From: Pseudolysinimonas_A sp947085045 | GTDB taxonomy: Bacteria; Actinomycetota; Actinomycetes; Actinomycetales; Microbacteriaceae | NCBI GenBank assembly: GCA_947085045.1 | Contig: CAMTUU010000007.1 | Coordinates: 72,318 to 136,317, forward strand | Direction: 5' to 3' | Length of the DNA stretch: 64,000 bases | Part shown: positions 42,209 through 51,452 of the stretch, piece by piece | How the letters are laid out: every line of letters begins with the position of its first letter | Numbering within the stretch: position 1 is the first letter of the stretch | The notes under the pieces: model-generated | Seen by the model: the letters and a program-made list of their open reading frames with translations, nothing else | The model's database searches: none | What the model was told of the DNA's origin: nothing | Position numbers and translations under genes: made by a program

Positions 42209-43172
42209 CCCCCAGCCGTTCCAGGCGCGCGACAAGCTCGCGTTCCTGCTCTCCCTCGTGCCGTATCTCATGGACCACGACCGGGTCACCGTCGCCGAGG
42301 CGGCCGAGCACTTCGGTATCCCCGGCGGGCAGATCCGGGATGCCGTCAACCTCATCGCGGTCAGCGGCCTGCCGGGGGAGACGGCGGCCTACCAGCACGA
42401 CGACCTGTTCGACATCGACTGGGACGCGTTCGAGAACGACGACGAGATCGTGCTCACCAACCGCGTCGCGATCGACGACTCGCCGCGGTTCTCGTCGCGC
42501 GAGGCCTCGGCGCTGATCATGGGGTTGCAGTACCTCTCGGCTCTGCCCGAGTACGCCGATCGCGCCTCGATTGCGAGCCTCATCGCCAAACTCTCCCGCG
42601 GCACCTCCGGCGCCGTCGCGCCCGTCGGCGTCGGCGGCGCTGAGTCGCATCCGTCGATCCAGCTCATCCGGGAGTCGATCGACCGGGGCCTGCAACTCGA
42701 GTTCGACTACCTCAACGCCCGGGGCGATCGCGAGCGCCGCCGCGTCGACGCCCTCCAGGTGGAGTCGGTCGACACCGACTGGTATCTGCGCGGTTGGTGC
42801 CACCTCCGCGAGGGCGTGCGCACCTTCCGGCTCGACCGCATCTCGAAGCCGAGCGTCACCGACGCCCCGATCGAGCACCGGGCGAGCGACCTCCGGCTGC
42901 CCGAGCTGTTCGAGCCCTCGCCGGAAGACCTCGAGGTGGTCATCGACGTCGAGCCCTCCGCGATGCCGCTGCTCGCCGACTACATCCCCGACGGCGCTCG
43001 GAGCCAGCAGGAGGGGAGCCGCATCCGCACCGCCGTGCGCGTGTCGCACTACCACGGGCTCAAGCGCCTGATCGCGAGCATGCCGGGCGTCGTCACGGTC
43101 GTCGAACCGGCCGACGCGCGCGCCGTCGTCGCCGAGTGGGCCGCGGCCGCCGCCGCCAGGTATCCCGCGTAG
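42195..43172 (+). CDS. pafC: PafC, WYL-domain transcription factor
   Basis: 325 residues. Winged helix (ARDKLAFLLSLVPYLMDH), WYL domain (LQLEFDYLNARGDRERRRVDAL ... DWYLRGWCHLREGVRTFRLDRI) and C-terminal domain. Partner of PafB in the damage-response activator. Its presence with imuA/imuB/dnaE2 in the same window shows that both known actinobacterial damage regulons are represented. The tatA gene follows 65 bp downstream. Confidence 0.92.
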   Translation: MTTPNPQPFQARDKLAFLLSLVPYLMDHDRVTVAEAAEHFGIPGGQIRDAVNLIAVSGLPGETAAYQHDDLFDIDWDAFENDDEIVLTNRVAIDDSPRFSSREASALIMGLQYLSALPEYADRASIASLIAKLSRGTSGAVAPVGVGGAESHPSIQLIRESIDRGLQLEFDYLNARGDRERRRVDALQVESVDTDWYLRGWCHLREGVRTFRLDRISKPSVTDAPIEHRASDLRLPELFEPSPEDLEVVIDVEPSAMPLLADYIPDGARSQQEGSRIRTAVRVSHYHGLKRLIASMPGVVTVVEPADARAVVAEWAAAAAARYPA

Positions 43173-43237
43173 ACGCGGGTTACACTGGGGCCAGTTCATC
43201 CGCCGGCTGTCGTCGGCTCAACCCTGAGGAGCCCCGC

Positions 43238-43462
43238 GTGTCGATCCTTCTGGCGAACCAGGTCTGGACGTGGATCATCATCCTCGCCGTCGTGCTGCTG
43301 CTGTTCGGCGCCACCCGCCTCCCGGCCCTCGCCAAGAGCCTCGGCCAGTCGGCGCGCGTGCTGCGCAAGGAGCTCAAGGCCGACGACCCCGACACGCCCC
43401 CCGCTGCGGGGACTGCCGAGAAGGCCGCGGCCGAGCCCGAGCAGCCCGCCGACAAGAAGTAA
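43238..43462 (+). CDS. tatA: twin-arginine translocase subunit TatA/E
   Basis: 74 residues from GTG. One N-terminal membrane helix (WTWIIILAVVLLLFGATRLP) with the FG hinge, an amphipathic helix (ALAKSLGQSARVLRKELK) and an acidic tail. It builds the pore of the Tat pathway for folded proteins. It lies 6 bp before tatC. Confidence 0.92.
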   Translation: MSILLANQVWTWIIILAVVLLLFGATRLPALAKSLGQSARVLRKELKADDPDTPPAAGTAEKAAAEPEQPADKK

Positions 43463-43468
43463 CCCCGG

Positions 43469-44341
43469 GTGGCCGCCACCGGCCGACGGGACCCCGAAAG
43501 GCGGATGTCGCTCGGCGCGCATCTCGTCGAGCTGCGCAAGCGTCTGACCCGAGCCGCTCTCGGAGTCGCCGCGGGCCTCGTGGTCGGCTTCGCGCTCTAC
43601 AACCTCTCCTGGCTCGGCAACCTGCTCGACCCCACCCTCCCCGGTGCCGCGGGGGCGCTGAAAGGCGCCGGCACCTGGCAGGCGCTCAGCGGGCCGGTCG
43701 TGAGCATCGCGGAGACGATGGGCGCCGACACCGTCGCCCTCAACTTCACGAACATCACGGGCGCGATCGACATCCAGTTCCAGGTCGCACTCGTCACCGG
43801 CATCGTGCTGTCCAGTCCGATCTGGCTGTACCAGTTGTTCGCATTCTTCGTGCCCGGTCTCACCGGTAAGGAGAAGCGCTACACGTTCGGGTTCTTCTTC
43901 TCGGCGGTGCCGCTGTTCCTCGCCGGCTGCGTCGCCGGCTGGTTCGTGCTCCCGCGCATCGTCGAGGTGATGTTCCAGTTCGTGCCGGAGGGCGCGACGA
44001 CGCTCTACGACGTCAAGTACTACGTCGACTTCGTGCTGAAGCTCATGCTCGCCGTCGGCATCGCGTTCGTGCTGCCGGTCTTCCTCGTGCTGCTCAACTT
44101 CGTCGGCGTGTTGCGCGGGATGGCGATCCTCACGGGCTGGCGCTGGGCGGTGCTCGCGATCGTCGTGTTCACGGCGCTGGCGACGCCGGCCGCCGATGTG
44201 CTCTCGATGGTGCTGCTCGCGATCCCGATGACGGTGCTCTACTTCGCGGCCGTCGGCGTCTCGCTCTGGCACGACCGGATCGCCGACCGGCGTGCGGCCG
44301 CACAGCTCGGCAACGATCTCGACGGAGGAGCGCTCGCGTGA
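43469..44341 (+). CDS. tatC: twin-arginine translocase subunit TatC
   Basis: 290 residues from GTG, six membrane spans. The N-terminal signature MSLGAHLVELRKRLTRAAL contains the Glu that reads the twin-Arg signal. FVPGLTGKEKRYTFGFF is the conserved second loop. A ~60-residue loop between spans 1 and 2 is longer than in E. coli, as usual in actinobacteria. Its stop overlaps the next start (GTGA). Confidence 0.95.
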   Translation: MAATGRRDPERRMSLGAHLVELRKRLTRAALGVAAGLVVGFALYNLSWLGNLLDPTLPGAAGALKGAGTWQALSGPVVSIAETMGADTVALNFTNITGAIDIQFQVALVTGIVLSSPIWLYQLFAFFVPGLTGKEKRYTFGFFFSAVPLFLAGCVAGWFVLPRIVEVMFQFVPEGATTLYDVKYYVDFVLKLMLAVGIAFVLPVFLVLLNFVGVLRGMAILTGWRWAVLAIVVFTALATPAADVLSMVLLAIPMTVLYFAAVGVSLWHDRIADRRAAAQLGNDLDGGALA

Positions 44342-46857
44342 GCACCGAACTCTCACCGGCCGAGCGGTTCGCCGCCGCGAAGGCGAAGCGCGGTACCCCG
44401 CGGCTCGAGGACTTCCGGCAGCGCCTCGCCTTCGATCTCGACCCGTTCCAGCTCGAGGCCTGCCGGTCGCTCGAGGCCGGGCACAGCGTCCTCGTCGCGG
44501 CGCCGACCGGTGCCGGCAAGACGATCGTCGCCGAGTTCGCCGTGCACCTCGCCCTCGCCGAGCCCCGCGCGAAGGTGTTCTACACGACGCCGATGAAGGC
44601 GCTCAGCAACCAGAAATTCTCCGAGCTCGCCGCCGAGCACGGCGCCGACGGGGTCGGCCTGCTCACCGGCGACAGCAACATCAACAGCGGCGCCCGCGTC
44701 GTCGTGATGACGACCGAGGTGCTGCGCAACATGCTCTACGCCGACAGCCCGCTGCTGCGCGACCTCGGCTACGTCGTCATGGACGAAGTGCACTACCTCG
44801 CCGACCGGTTCCGCGGCGCCGTGTGGGAGGAGGTCATCATCCATCTCCCGCCCGAGGTGCGCATGGTCTCGCTCTCCGCGACGGTGTCGAACGCCGAGGA
44901 GTTCGGCGACTGGCTGCAGGCGGTGCGCGGCGACACCGACGTCGTCGTCTCCGAAGATCGGCCGGTGCCGCTCGAGCAGCACGTGCTGGTGCGCTCCAAG
45001 CTGCTCGACCTGTTCGAGACCTCGACCCTGGTGACGGGCGAAGGATCGGATGCCCGCGTCAACCCCGAGCTCACGCGGTTGACAGGATCGCAGGATCGCG
45101 CGGCGGGCACCTACCGGCAGCAGACCGTCGGGCGCCCCGGCAAGGGCAAGCGCCGCGACGTCGACCGCACGCAGTCCCGAGGCGGGCCCGCGCCGTCCGG
45201 TGACCGCATGTTCGGCGACCGGATGGGGCGGGCCGACCTCGTGAAGCTGCTGCGCTCGCGCAACCTGCTGCCGGCGATCTTCTTCATCTTCAGCCGGGTC
45301 GGCTGCGACGCCGCCGTCGAGCAGGTCGCGCGCAGCGGCGTGCGGCTCACCGAAGCCTGGGAGCGCGACGAGATCCGCTCGATCGTCGAGGAACGCTGCC
45401 GCCAGATCCCCGATTCCGACCTCGCGGTGCTCGGCTACTGGGGCTGGCTCGACGGCCTCGAGCGCGGGCTCGCCGCCCACCACGCCGGGATGTTGCCGAT
45501 CTTCAAGGAGATCGTCGAGGAGCTGTTCCAGCGGAAACTCCTCAAAGTCGTCTTCGCGACCGAGACGCTCGCACTCGGAGTCAACATGCCCGCCCGCACG
45601 GTCGTCATCGAGAAGCTCGAGAAGTTCAACGGGGAATCCCGCGTGCAGCTGACGCCGGGGGAGTACACCCAGCTCACCGGGCGCGCCGGTCGACGCGGGA
45701 TCGACGTCGAAGGGCACGCGGTCATCCAGTGGACCGGGGGAGTGGATCCGCGCGCCGTCGCCTCGCTCGCCTCCCGGCGCACCTACCCGCTGCACTCGTC
45801 GTTCCGCCCGACGTACAACATGGCGGTCAACCTCATCCAGCAGTTCGGCCGCACGCGCACGCGCGAGATCCTCGAGCAGTCGTTCGCGCAATTCCAGGCC
45901 GACCGGGCCGTCGTCGACCTCGCCCGCCGGGTGCGCAAGCAGGAGGAGTCGCTCGTCGGCTACGAGGAGGCGATGACCTGTCACCTCGGTGACTTCCGCG
46001 AGTACTCGTCGCTGCGCCGGGAACTCGGTGACCTCGAACGCAAGAACGCCCGCGCAGAAGGGCGGGGCCCCGGGGAGCACGAGAGCCGGGGCGAGCGCGA
46101 CCGCCGGCAGCGGCAGATCGCCGACCTGCGCAAGCGGATGAAGCAGCACCCCTGCCACGCCTGCGCCGAACGGGAGGGCCACGCCCGCTGGGCCGAGCGC
46201 TGGTGGCGGCTCAAGCGGGAGACCGACCAGCTGCGGGCGCAGATCTCCGGCCGCACCGGTGCCGTCGCCCAGGTCTTCGACCGGGTCACCGAGGTGCTGC
46301 ACAAGCTGAGCTACGTCGTCGCGTCGACCGGTGGTGGTGACGGCGAACTCGAGGTGACGCCCTCGGGCCGCGTGCTCATGCGCATCTACGGGGAGCGCGA
46401 CCTGCTCGTCTCCGAGTGCCTGCGCCGCGGCATCTGGGACGATCTCGACGCGCCGGGGCTCGCGGCCCTCGCCAGCAGCTTGGTCTACGAGCCCCGTCGC
46501 GAGTCCGAGGCGGGGGATCGCGGGCTGCCCCGCGGCGCCTTCCGCGCGGCCCTCGAGGCGACCGAGGCGGTCTGGGAGGAGCTCTCGACCCTCGAGGTGC
46601 ACCACCGGCTGCCCGAAGGCACCGCGCCGTCGCCGGGGCTGGCGCTCGCGACGCAGAAGTGGGCGCAGGGCGCCGCCCTCGATGTCGTGCTCCGGGATGC
46701 CGACCTCGCCGCGGGCGACTTCGTGCGCTGGATGAAGCAGGCGATCGACCTGCTCGACCAGATCTCGATCGTCGCCGAAGGGGCCCTCGGCCGGAAGGCT
46801 CGTCAGGCGATTGACGGCATTCGTAGAGGTATCGTCGCCTACTCTGGGGTCTCGTGA
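44338..46857 (+). CDS. HelY/Ski2-like DEAD/DExH helicase
   Basis: 839 residues from GTG. Motif I AAPTGAGKTIVAEF, motif II VVMDEVHYL, motif III SLSATVSN, motif VI LTGRAGRRGIDVEGHAV. After the RecA domains there is a helical region and a rRNA-processing-arch-like segment with CHACAEREGH, then a C-terminal DSHCT-type domain. It is the actinobacterial relative of Mtr4/Ski2 RNA helicases, found after tatC in many genomes. Confidence 0.9.
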   Translation: MSTELSPAERFAAAKAKRGTPRLEDFRQRLAFDLDPFQLEACRSLEAGHSVLVAAPTGAGKTIVAEFAVHLALAEPRAKVFYTTPMKALSNQKFSELAAEHGADGVGLLTGDSNINSGARVVVMTTEVLRNMLYADSPLLRDLGYVVMDEVHYLADRFRGAVWEEVIIHLPPEVRMVSLSATVSNAEEFGDWLQAVRGDTDVVVSEDRPVPLEQHVLVRSKLLDLFETSTLVTGEGSDARVNPELTRLTGSQDRAAGTYRQQTVGRPGKGKRRDVDRTQSRGGPAPSGDRMFGDRMGRADLVKLLRSRNLLPAIFFIFSRVGCDAAVEQVARSGVRLTEAWERDEIRSIVEERCRQIPDSDLAVLGYWGWLDGLERGLAAHHAGMLPIFKEIVEELFQRKLLKVVFATETLALGVNMPARTVVIEKLEKFNGESRVQLTPGEYTQLTGRAGRRGIDVEGHAVIQWTGGVDPRAVASLASRRTYPLHSSFRPTYNMAVNLIQQFGRTRTREILEQSFAQFQADRAVVDLARRVRKQEESLVGYEEAMTCHLGDFREYSSLRRELGDLERKNARAEGRGPGEHESRGERDRRQRQIADLRKRMKQHPCHACAEREGHARWAERWWRLKRETDQLRAQISGRTGAVAQVFDRVTEVLHKLSYVVASTGGGDGELEVTPSGRVLMRIYGERDLLVSECLRRGIWDDLDAPGLAALASSLVYEPRRESEAGDRGLPRGAFRAALEATEAVWEELSTLEVHHRLPEGTAPSPGLALATQKWAQGAALDVVLRDADLAAGDFVRWMKQAIDLLDQISIVAEGALGRKARQAIDGIRRGIVAYSGVS

Positions 46858-48530
46858 CCCCGCACTCCGGTCTGGGTCCGCATTCCGCGGACGCGACTCG
46901 ACCGCCCATCCTTCCCCTCCTGCCTGCCCTGGTCGTCGCCGCGGGGGCAGGGCTGCTGCTCGACACGGCCTTTCCCGACAAGGGCTGGTGGTTCACCGCC
47001 TTCCCCGCCGTCGCACTCGCTCTCCTGACGATGCAGGGTCGTCGGGTCGGCGCAGCGATCCTGGTCGGACTCGTCTTCGGTGCCTCGTTCTACTGGCCCC
47101 ACATCGAGTGGGCATCCGAATTCCTCGGGGTCGTGCCGTGGTCTGCTCTCGCCGCGGTGATGACGCTGTGGAACGGCGCGGCCGCGGCACTGATCGCTCT
47201 CGCCTATCGCTGGGTCCCGCGAGTGTGGGGTGGTACGGGCGGGCGTCTGCTGCTGCTGCCGGCGATCGTCGCGGGGATCTGGACGGCCCGGGAGGCGGCC
47301 GCGAGCGTCTGGCCCTACGGCGGCTTCTCCTGGGGTCGCGTCGCGTTCTCCCAGTCCGAGAGCCCGTTCTCGCCGCTGTTCGCCTGGCTCGGCGTCTCCG
47401 GCGTGACGTTCGCCATGGTGTTCCTGGTAGCCCTCGGCCTCGCCGCCGCGCAAGAGGCGATCCGGCGACCCCGAACCCCGTCGGGCACGCCGCGCTGGGC
47501 CTCGCTCGGGGCGCTGGTCACCGTCGCCGCTCTCGCGTTGGTCTCGGTCCCATCCTGGACCTCGCTCCCGGGAACCGCCGAGGTCGCGACGCTGAGGGTC
47601 GGCGCGGTGCAGGGTGCGACCAAGGCGGGATACTTCGATCCGCCGGAGAATTTCGGTGACAACCTGCTCGGACAGGTCGCCGCGACCGAGCCTCTGTACG
47701 GCGAGGACGTCGACGTGGTGGTGTGGCCCGAGGGTGCCTCGGACGCCGATCCGCTGCGCTACCGCTGGGCTCGCGAGCTGTGGGATGAGGTCGCCGAGCG
47801 TTCGGGCGCGCCCCTCATCGGCGGGACGATCACCACGCGGCAACTCGACAAAGTCGATCAGAACGGTGCGCCGGTGCCGGAGTTCTTCAACACCGTGATG
47901 CTGTGGAAGGCCGGTGTCGGCCCCACGGACTACTACGACAAGAAGCATCCGGTGCCCTTCGGCGAGTACGTGCCCGACCGCGCGTTCTGGCGGCAGTTCG
48001 CCCCCGACCTCATCGACCTCATCCAGCGCGAGTACACGCCCGGCACGACGGATGCCGTCTTCGAACTCCCGGGCAGCGGAGCGATCGTCGGCAACGCGAT
48101 CTGCTTCGACGTGACCGATGACCAGCTGCTCACCGAGATGGTGGAGCAGGGCGCGCAGATCGTCTTCGTCGAATCCAACAACGCCGACTTCGGGTTCACG
48201 GACGAGAGCGTGCAGCAGCTCGCGTTCGCACGCATCCGGGCGATCGAGACAGCCCGGACGGTCGTCAACATCTCAACCGTGGGCACGAGCGCGATCGTGC
48301 TGCCCGACGGCACGATCGAACAGCGGCTGCCCTGGTACGAGCCGGGCGTAATGGTCGCCGACGTGCCGCTGCTCACGACCGTGACGCCCGCGGTCATCCT
48401 GGGTCGCCAGCTCGAGTGGCTCGCGTCCATCCTGGGACTCGGCGGGCTGCTGATCGCCGGATCGGCCGCCCGCCCGGCACGCCGCGCCCGACCACGACGA
48501 CCGGCTCGCCTCCCTCTGCCGGGCCGCTGA
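46854..48530 (+). CDS. lnt: apolipoprotein N-acyltransferase
   Basis: 558 residues from GTG. About six or seven membrane spans, then an outside nitrilase domain with catalytic Glu (VVWPEGASD), Lys (DYYDKKHPVPFGEY) and Cys (GNAICFDVTDD). It adds the third acyl chain to lipoproteins. The lipoproteins in this window (19975-20607, 40275-41216, 54539-55786) are possible substrates. It ends in a basic Arg/Pro-rich tail. Confidence 0.92.
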   Translation: MTPHSGLGPHSADATRPPILPLLPALVVAAGAGLLLDTAFPDKGWWFTAFPAVALALLTMQGRRVGAAILVGLVFGASFYWPHIEWASEFLGVVPWSALAAVMTLWNGAAAALIALAYRWVPRVWGGTGGRLLLLPAIVAGIWTAREAAASVWPYGGFSWGRVAFSQSESPFSPLFAWLGVSGVTFAMVFLVALGLAAAQEAIRRPRTPSGTPRWASLGALVTVAALALVSVPSWTSLPGTAEVATLRVGAVQGATKAGYFDPPENFGDNLLGQVAATEPLYGEDVDVVVWPEGASDADPLRYRWARELWDEVAERSGAPLIGGTITTRQLDKVDQNGAPVPEFFNTVMLWKAGVGPTDYYDKKHPVPFGEYVPDRAFWRQFAPDLIDLIQREYTPGTTDAVFELPGSGAIVGNAICFDVTDDQLLTEMVEQGAQIVFVESNNADFGFTDESVQQLAFARIRAIETARTVVNISTVGTSAIVLPDGTIEQRLPWYEPGVMVADVPLLTTVTPAVILGRQLEWLASILGLGGLLIAGSAARPARRARPRRPARLPLPGR

Positions 48531-48630
48531 TCGCGATCGGCGTCGGAGTGCTGCGGCTCGACGCCAGCCTCGCCGTGCGGGTCACCGAGCTCACCGAGCA
48601 ACAAAGCGGTCGCGTCGGCTCGGGCACACG

Positions 48631-48663
48631 AAAGAGGGCGTCCGCCGAGCGGACGCCCTCTTT
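48631..48663. terminator. bidirectional terminator between lnt and rbpA
   Basis: A perfect 15-bp stem (AAAGAGGGCGTCCGC) with a CGA loop and A/T tracts on both sides, so it can act in both directions. It lies 100 bp after lnt and 18 bp after rbpA. Confidence 0.85.
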
Positions 48664-48681
48664 CGTGACGCGATCGGGCGG

Positions 48682-49062
48682 TTAGGCCGACTTCTTCGAG
48701 TTCTTCGCCGCCTCGTCGCCACGACGTGCGCGGAGCAGCTCGAGGCGCTCCTGCAACAGCTCTTCCAGCTCCGGGCGAGTGCGGCGCTCCAGCAGCATGT
48801 CCCAGTGGGTGCGGGCCGCCTTGGTTTCGACGACCTCGGTCTCGACGAGCGAACCGTCTTCGGCGACCAGACGGCCCTCCTGGCCGGTGCGCGGCGACTC
48901 CCAGACCTCCGGCACCTCGGCATCCGCCGCGAAGGTCACTTCGAAGGTGGCGCCGTCCGTGGTGCGGTAGACGCTGCGGCGACGCGAGACGAACTCCACA
49001 CCTTCTTCGCTCTGGAGGCTCTGCGATCCAAGACGCATGCCCCGCAGGTTACGTTCTGCCAT
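48682..49062 (-). CDS. rbpA: RNA polymerase-binding protein RbpA
   Basis: 126 residues. The start MAERNLRGMRLGSQSLQSEE, core EVTFAADAEVPEVWESPRTGQEG and the sigma-interacting C-terminal part (THWDMLLERRTRPELEELLQERLELLR) are characteristic. It binds the main sigma factor and RNA polymerase and stabilises open complexes; it is found only in actinobacteria. The basic tail ends in KNSKKSA. The 163 bp upstream hold TTATAC at 49123-49128 on its strand, a possible -10, though no clear -35. Confidence 0.96.
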   Translation of the reverse strand: MAERNLRGMRLGSQSLQSEEGVEFVSRRRSVYRTTDGATFEVTFAADAEVPEVWESPRTGQEGRLVAEDGSLVETEVVETKAARTHWDMLLERRTRPELEELLQERLELLRARRGDEAAKNSKKSA

Positions 49063-49225
49063 CGTGTGGCCCTCTTCCTGTTCCCGGGGTTTCGGCGCTG
49101 GTTCGGCGGAACAACGCTCGTGACTGGTATAACGACAGGCTGGCCTCGCCCATGCCGCCGCACGCTCGTTCCCAGAGCATTCACAGCCGTTACCGGGCCG
49201 ATGGGTAGCGGGTCGCGAGGACGTC

Positions 49226-49975
49226 TCAGGAACGTCGCGCGAGCACCCCGATCGCGAGGTCCGAACGGTCGCTCACGAGGCCGTCGACGCCGAGGTCGAG
49301 GAGGCGTTCCATCGTCGATGCGTCGTTGATCGTCCAGGCGTGCACCTCCACGCCGGCGGCGTGGAACGCCCCGATCGTGCGCGGAGTCATCGTCGGCATC
49401 CGCAGGATCGAGAGCGGGAACTGCACCGCCTGCACGTCGCGGAGGATGCGGCGCAGCGTCGGCAGGCCGCCCGCCGTGCGCGCAGCGGTCACCGCCGCGA
49501 TCGCGCCCCGTGAGGAGACCGAGGTCGCCACCCCCGGCAGTTGCCGCACGACGGCGAGCCGCCTCTCCGGACTGAACGAGCCGACGAGTACCCGGTCGAC
49601 CGCGCCGGCCTCCCGGATCGCCGCCACCGTCGGGGCGACAGCATCGGCCGACTTGATGTCGATGTTGAAGCACGCGTCGGGAAAGGCGTCGAGGGCGTCG
49701 GCGAGGGAGCAGAATGCCTGCCCGTGTCCCAGGTCGATGCCGCGCAACTCGGCCACCGTCAGTTGCCCGACCCGCAGCGGTCGGCCAGCGAGGCGCGTCA
49801 GGTCGGGGTCGTGGCTGATCACCGACACACCGTCGGCGGAGCCGTGCACGTCGGTCTCGAGGTGCGTGACCCCGATCTCGACCGCTTTCTGGAACGCGAG
49901 GAGGGTGTTCTCCGGCGCTTCGAGTGCGAGCCCGCGATGGGCGAGCACCCGCGGGGGAGCGGGGTCGAAGAACAC
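49226..49975 (-). CDS. glycerophosphodiester phosphodiesterase
   Basis: 249 residues from GTG. The GDPD TIM-barrel motifs: VLAHRGLALEAPENTLLAF (catalytic His), HLETDVHGSADGVSVISHDPDL (metal ligands Glu, Asp and His), and VEVHAWTINDASTMERLLDLGVDGLVSDRSD at the end. There is no signal peptide. It releases sn-glycerol-3-phosphate from lipid head groups. It follows the SPFH gene on the same strand after 9 bp. Confidence 0.93.
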   Translation of the reverse strand: MFFDPAPPRVLAHRGLALEAPENTLLAFQKAVEIGVTHLETDVHGSADGVSVISHDPDLTRLAGRPLRVGQLTVAELRGIDLGHGQAFCSLADALDAFPDACFNIDIKSADAVAPTVAAIREAGAVDRVLVGSFSPERRLAVVRQLPGVATSVSSRGAIAAVTAARTAGGLPTLRRILRDVQAVQFPLSILRMPTMTPRTIGAFHAAGVEVHAWTINDASTMERLLDLGVDGLVSDRSDLAIGVLARRS

Positions 49976-49984
49976 CTCTCGACG

Positions 49985-50896
49985 TTACTTGGCCGCCGGA
50001 CCCCGGGGCGCGAAGAAGCCTTCACCGATTCCCTTGAGCGCCTCGGTGAGCTCGCTCGGGATGATCCAGAGCTTGTTCGCGTCACCCTCGGCGAGCTTCG
50101 GCAGCGTCTGCAGGTACTGGTACGCGAGCAGCTTGCTGTCGGGGTCGCCCTGATGGATGGCGGCGAAGACCGTCTGAATGGCCTCGGCCTCACCCTGCGC
50201 GCGGAGCACCTGCGCCTTCGCGTCACCTTCGGCCTCGAGAATGCTCGCCTGTCGCGAGCCCTCGGCCTGGAGGATCGCCGCCTGCTTGGTGCCCTCGGCG
50301 GTGAGGATCTGCGCGCGGCGGTCCCGCTCGGCGCGCATCTGCTTCTCCATGGAGTCCTGGATCGAGACCGGCGGGTCGATCGCCTTGAGCTCGACGCGAC
50401 CGACGCGGATGCCCCACTTGCCGGTCGACTCGTCGAGCACGACCCGCAGCTGGCCGTTGATGTTGTCGCGGGAGGTCAGCGCCTCCTCGAGGTTCAGCCC
50501 ACCGACGACGTTGCGGAGAGTCGTGGTCGTCAGCTGCTCGACGGCTCCGAGGTAGTTCGCGATCTCGTAGGTGGCGGCGCGAGCGTCGTTCACCTGGAAG
50601 AAGACGACCGTGTCGATCGAGACGACGAGGTTGTCTTCGGTGATCACCGGCTGCGGGGGGAACGAGACGACCTGCTCGCGCATGTCGACGAGGGGGCGGA
50701 GCCGGTCGATGAACGGCACGAGGATGTTGAGCCCCGGCGTGAGCGTCTTGTGGTAGCGGCCGAGGCGCTCGACGATGCCGGCGTAGGCCTGCGGGATGAT
50801 GCGGATCGACCGGGCGATGATCGTGAACACGAAGATGATCACGATGATCACCACGATCCACAGGATCACGGTGTTGAAGATGGCGGCGTCGTTCAT
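49985..50896 (-). CDS. SPFH/Band 7 (stomatin-like) membrane protein
   Basis: 303 residues. One N-terminal membrane span (TVILWIVVIIVIIFVFTIIA), then the SPFH domain (IIPQAYAGIVERLGRYHKTL) and a coiled-coil region rich in Ala/Glu (AERDRRAQILTAEG, then repeats of AEG/EGSRQA). It oligomerises at membranes as a scaffold, normally with an NfeD partner. The nfeD gene lies 7 bp upstream on the same strand, as in the standard pair. Confidence 0.92.
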   Translation of the reverse strand: MNDAAIFNTVILWIVVIIVIIFVFTIIARSIRIIPQAYAGIVERLGRYHKTLTPGLNILVPFIDRLRPLVDMREQVVSFPPQPVITEDNLVVSIDTVVFFQVNDARAATYEIANYLGAVEQLTTTTLRNVVGGLNLEEALTSRDNINGQLRVVLDESTGKWGIRVGRVELKAIDPPVSIQDSMEKQMRAERDRRAQILTAEGTKQAAILQAEGSRQASILEAEGDAKAQVLRAQGEAEAIQTVFAAIHQGDPDSKLLAYQYLQTLPKLAEGDANKLWIIPSELTEALKGIGEGFFAPRGPAAK

Positions 50897-50903
50897 GACG
50901 TCC

Positions 50904-51401
50904 TCACTGCTCGGTGGTGGTTACGGCTCGGTGGTCGGTGCCGCGGTCCTGCGGAACGGGGACGACCACGGCGATCGCGCCGTCGATCGCCGTGACGACG
51001 ACCTTCTCGCCCTCGACCAGAGCGCCGGGGAGGCCATCGGCCAGGCGCGAGGTCCAGGTCTCGCCGTTCGCGAGCTTCACCTGACTGCGCGACGCGTTCT
51101 CGGTCACGACGGTGCCGGTCAGCCCGAGTAGCGCGTCGACATTGCTGCGCGTCGGGTCGCCCCCCTTGCGGAACGCGCGCAGGAGCGACGGCCGCACGAC
51201 GAAGAGGAGCAGCAGCGCGAGCACCCCGGCGACGACGATCTGCGCCCAGAGCGGCGCCTGGAAGAAGCCGGCGACGAGACCGCCGAGGCTGCCGCCCGCG
51301 AGCATGAGGAACGTGAAATCGAGGGTGAAGACTTCGATGATCACGAACACGAGGATGAGGGCCAGCCAGAGGACCCAGCCCCACTCGACCAGGAAGTCCA
51401 T
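50904..51401 (-). CDS. NfeD-family membrane protein
   Basis: 165 residues. Three membrane spans in the first ~90 residues (WVLWLALILVFVIIEVFTL, GSLGGLVAGFF, VVAGVLALLLLFVV) and a C-terminal OB-like beta barrel (LTGTVVTENASRSQVKLANG). Partner of the SPFH protein encoded immediately downstream. Confidence 0.9.
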   Translation of the reverse strand: MDFLVEWGWVLWLALILVFVIIEVFTLDFTFLMLAGGSLGGLVAGFFQAPLWAQIVVAGVLALLLLFVVRPSLLRAFRKGGDPTRSNVDALLGLTGTVVTENASRSQVKLANGETWTSRLADGLPGALVEGEKVVVTAIDGAIAVVVPVPQDRGTDHRAVTTTEQ

Positions 51402-51452
51402 GACTCGAAACTAGCAGAGGGCATCCCGGAGCGACCGGTAGTCTCGAGAATC

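Noticed and set aside
46811..47659. Alternative gene overlapping the start of lnt
   Set aside because: A shifted-frame shadow; the lnt frame has membrane spans and nitrilase catalytic residues.
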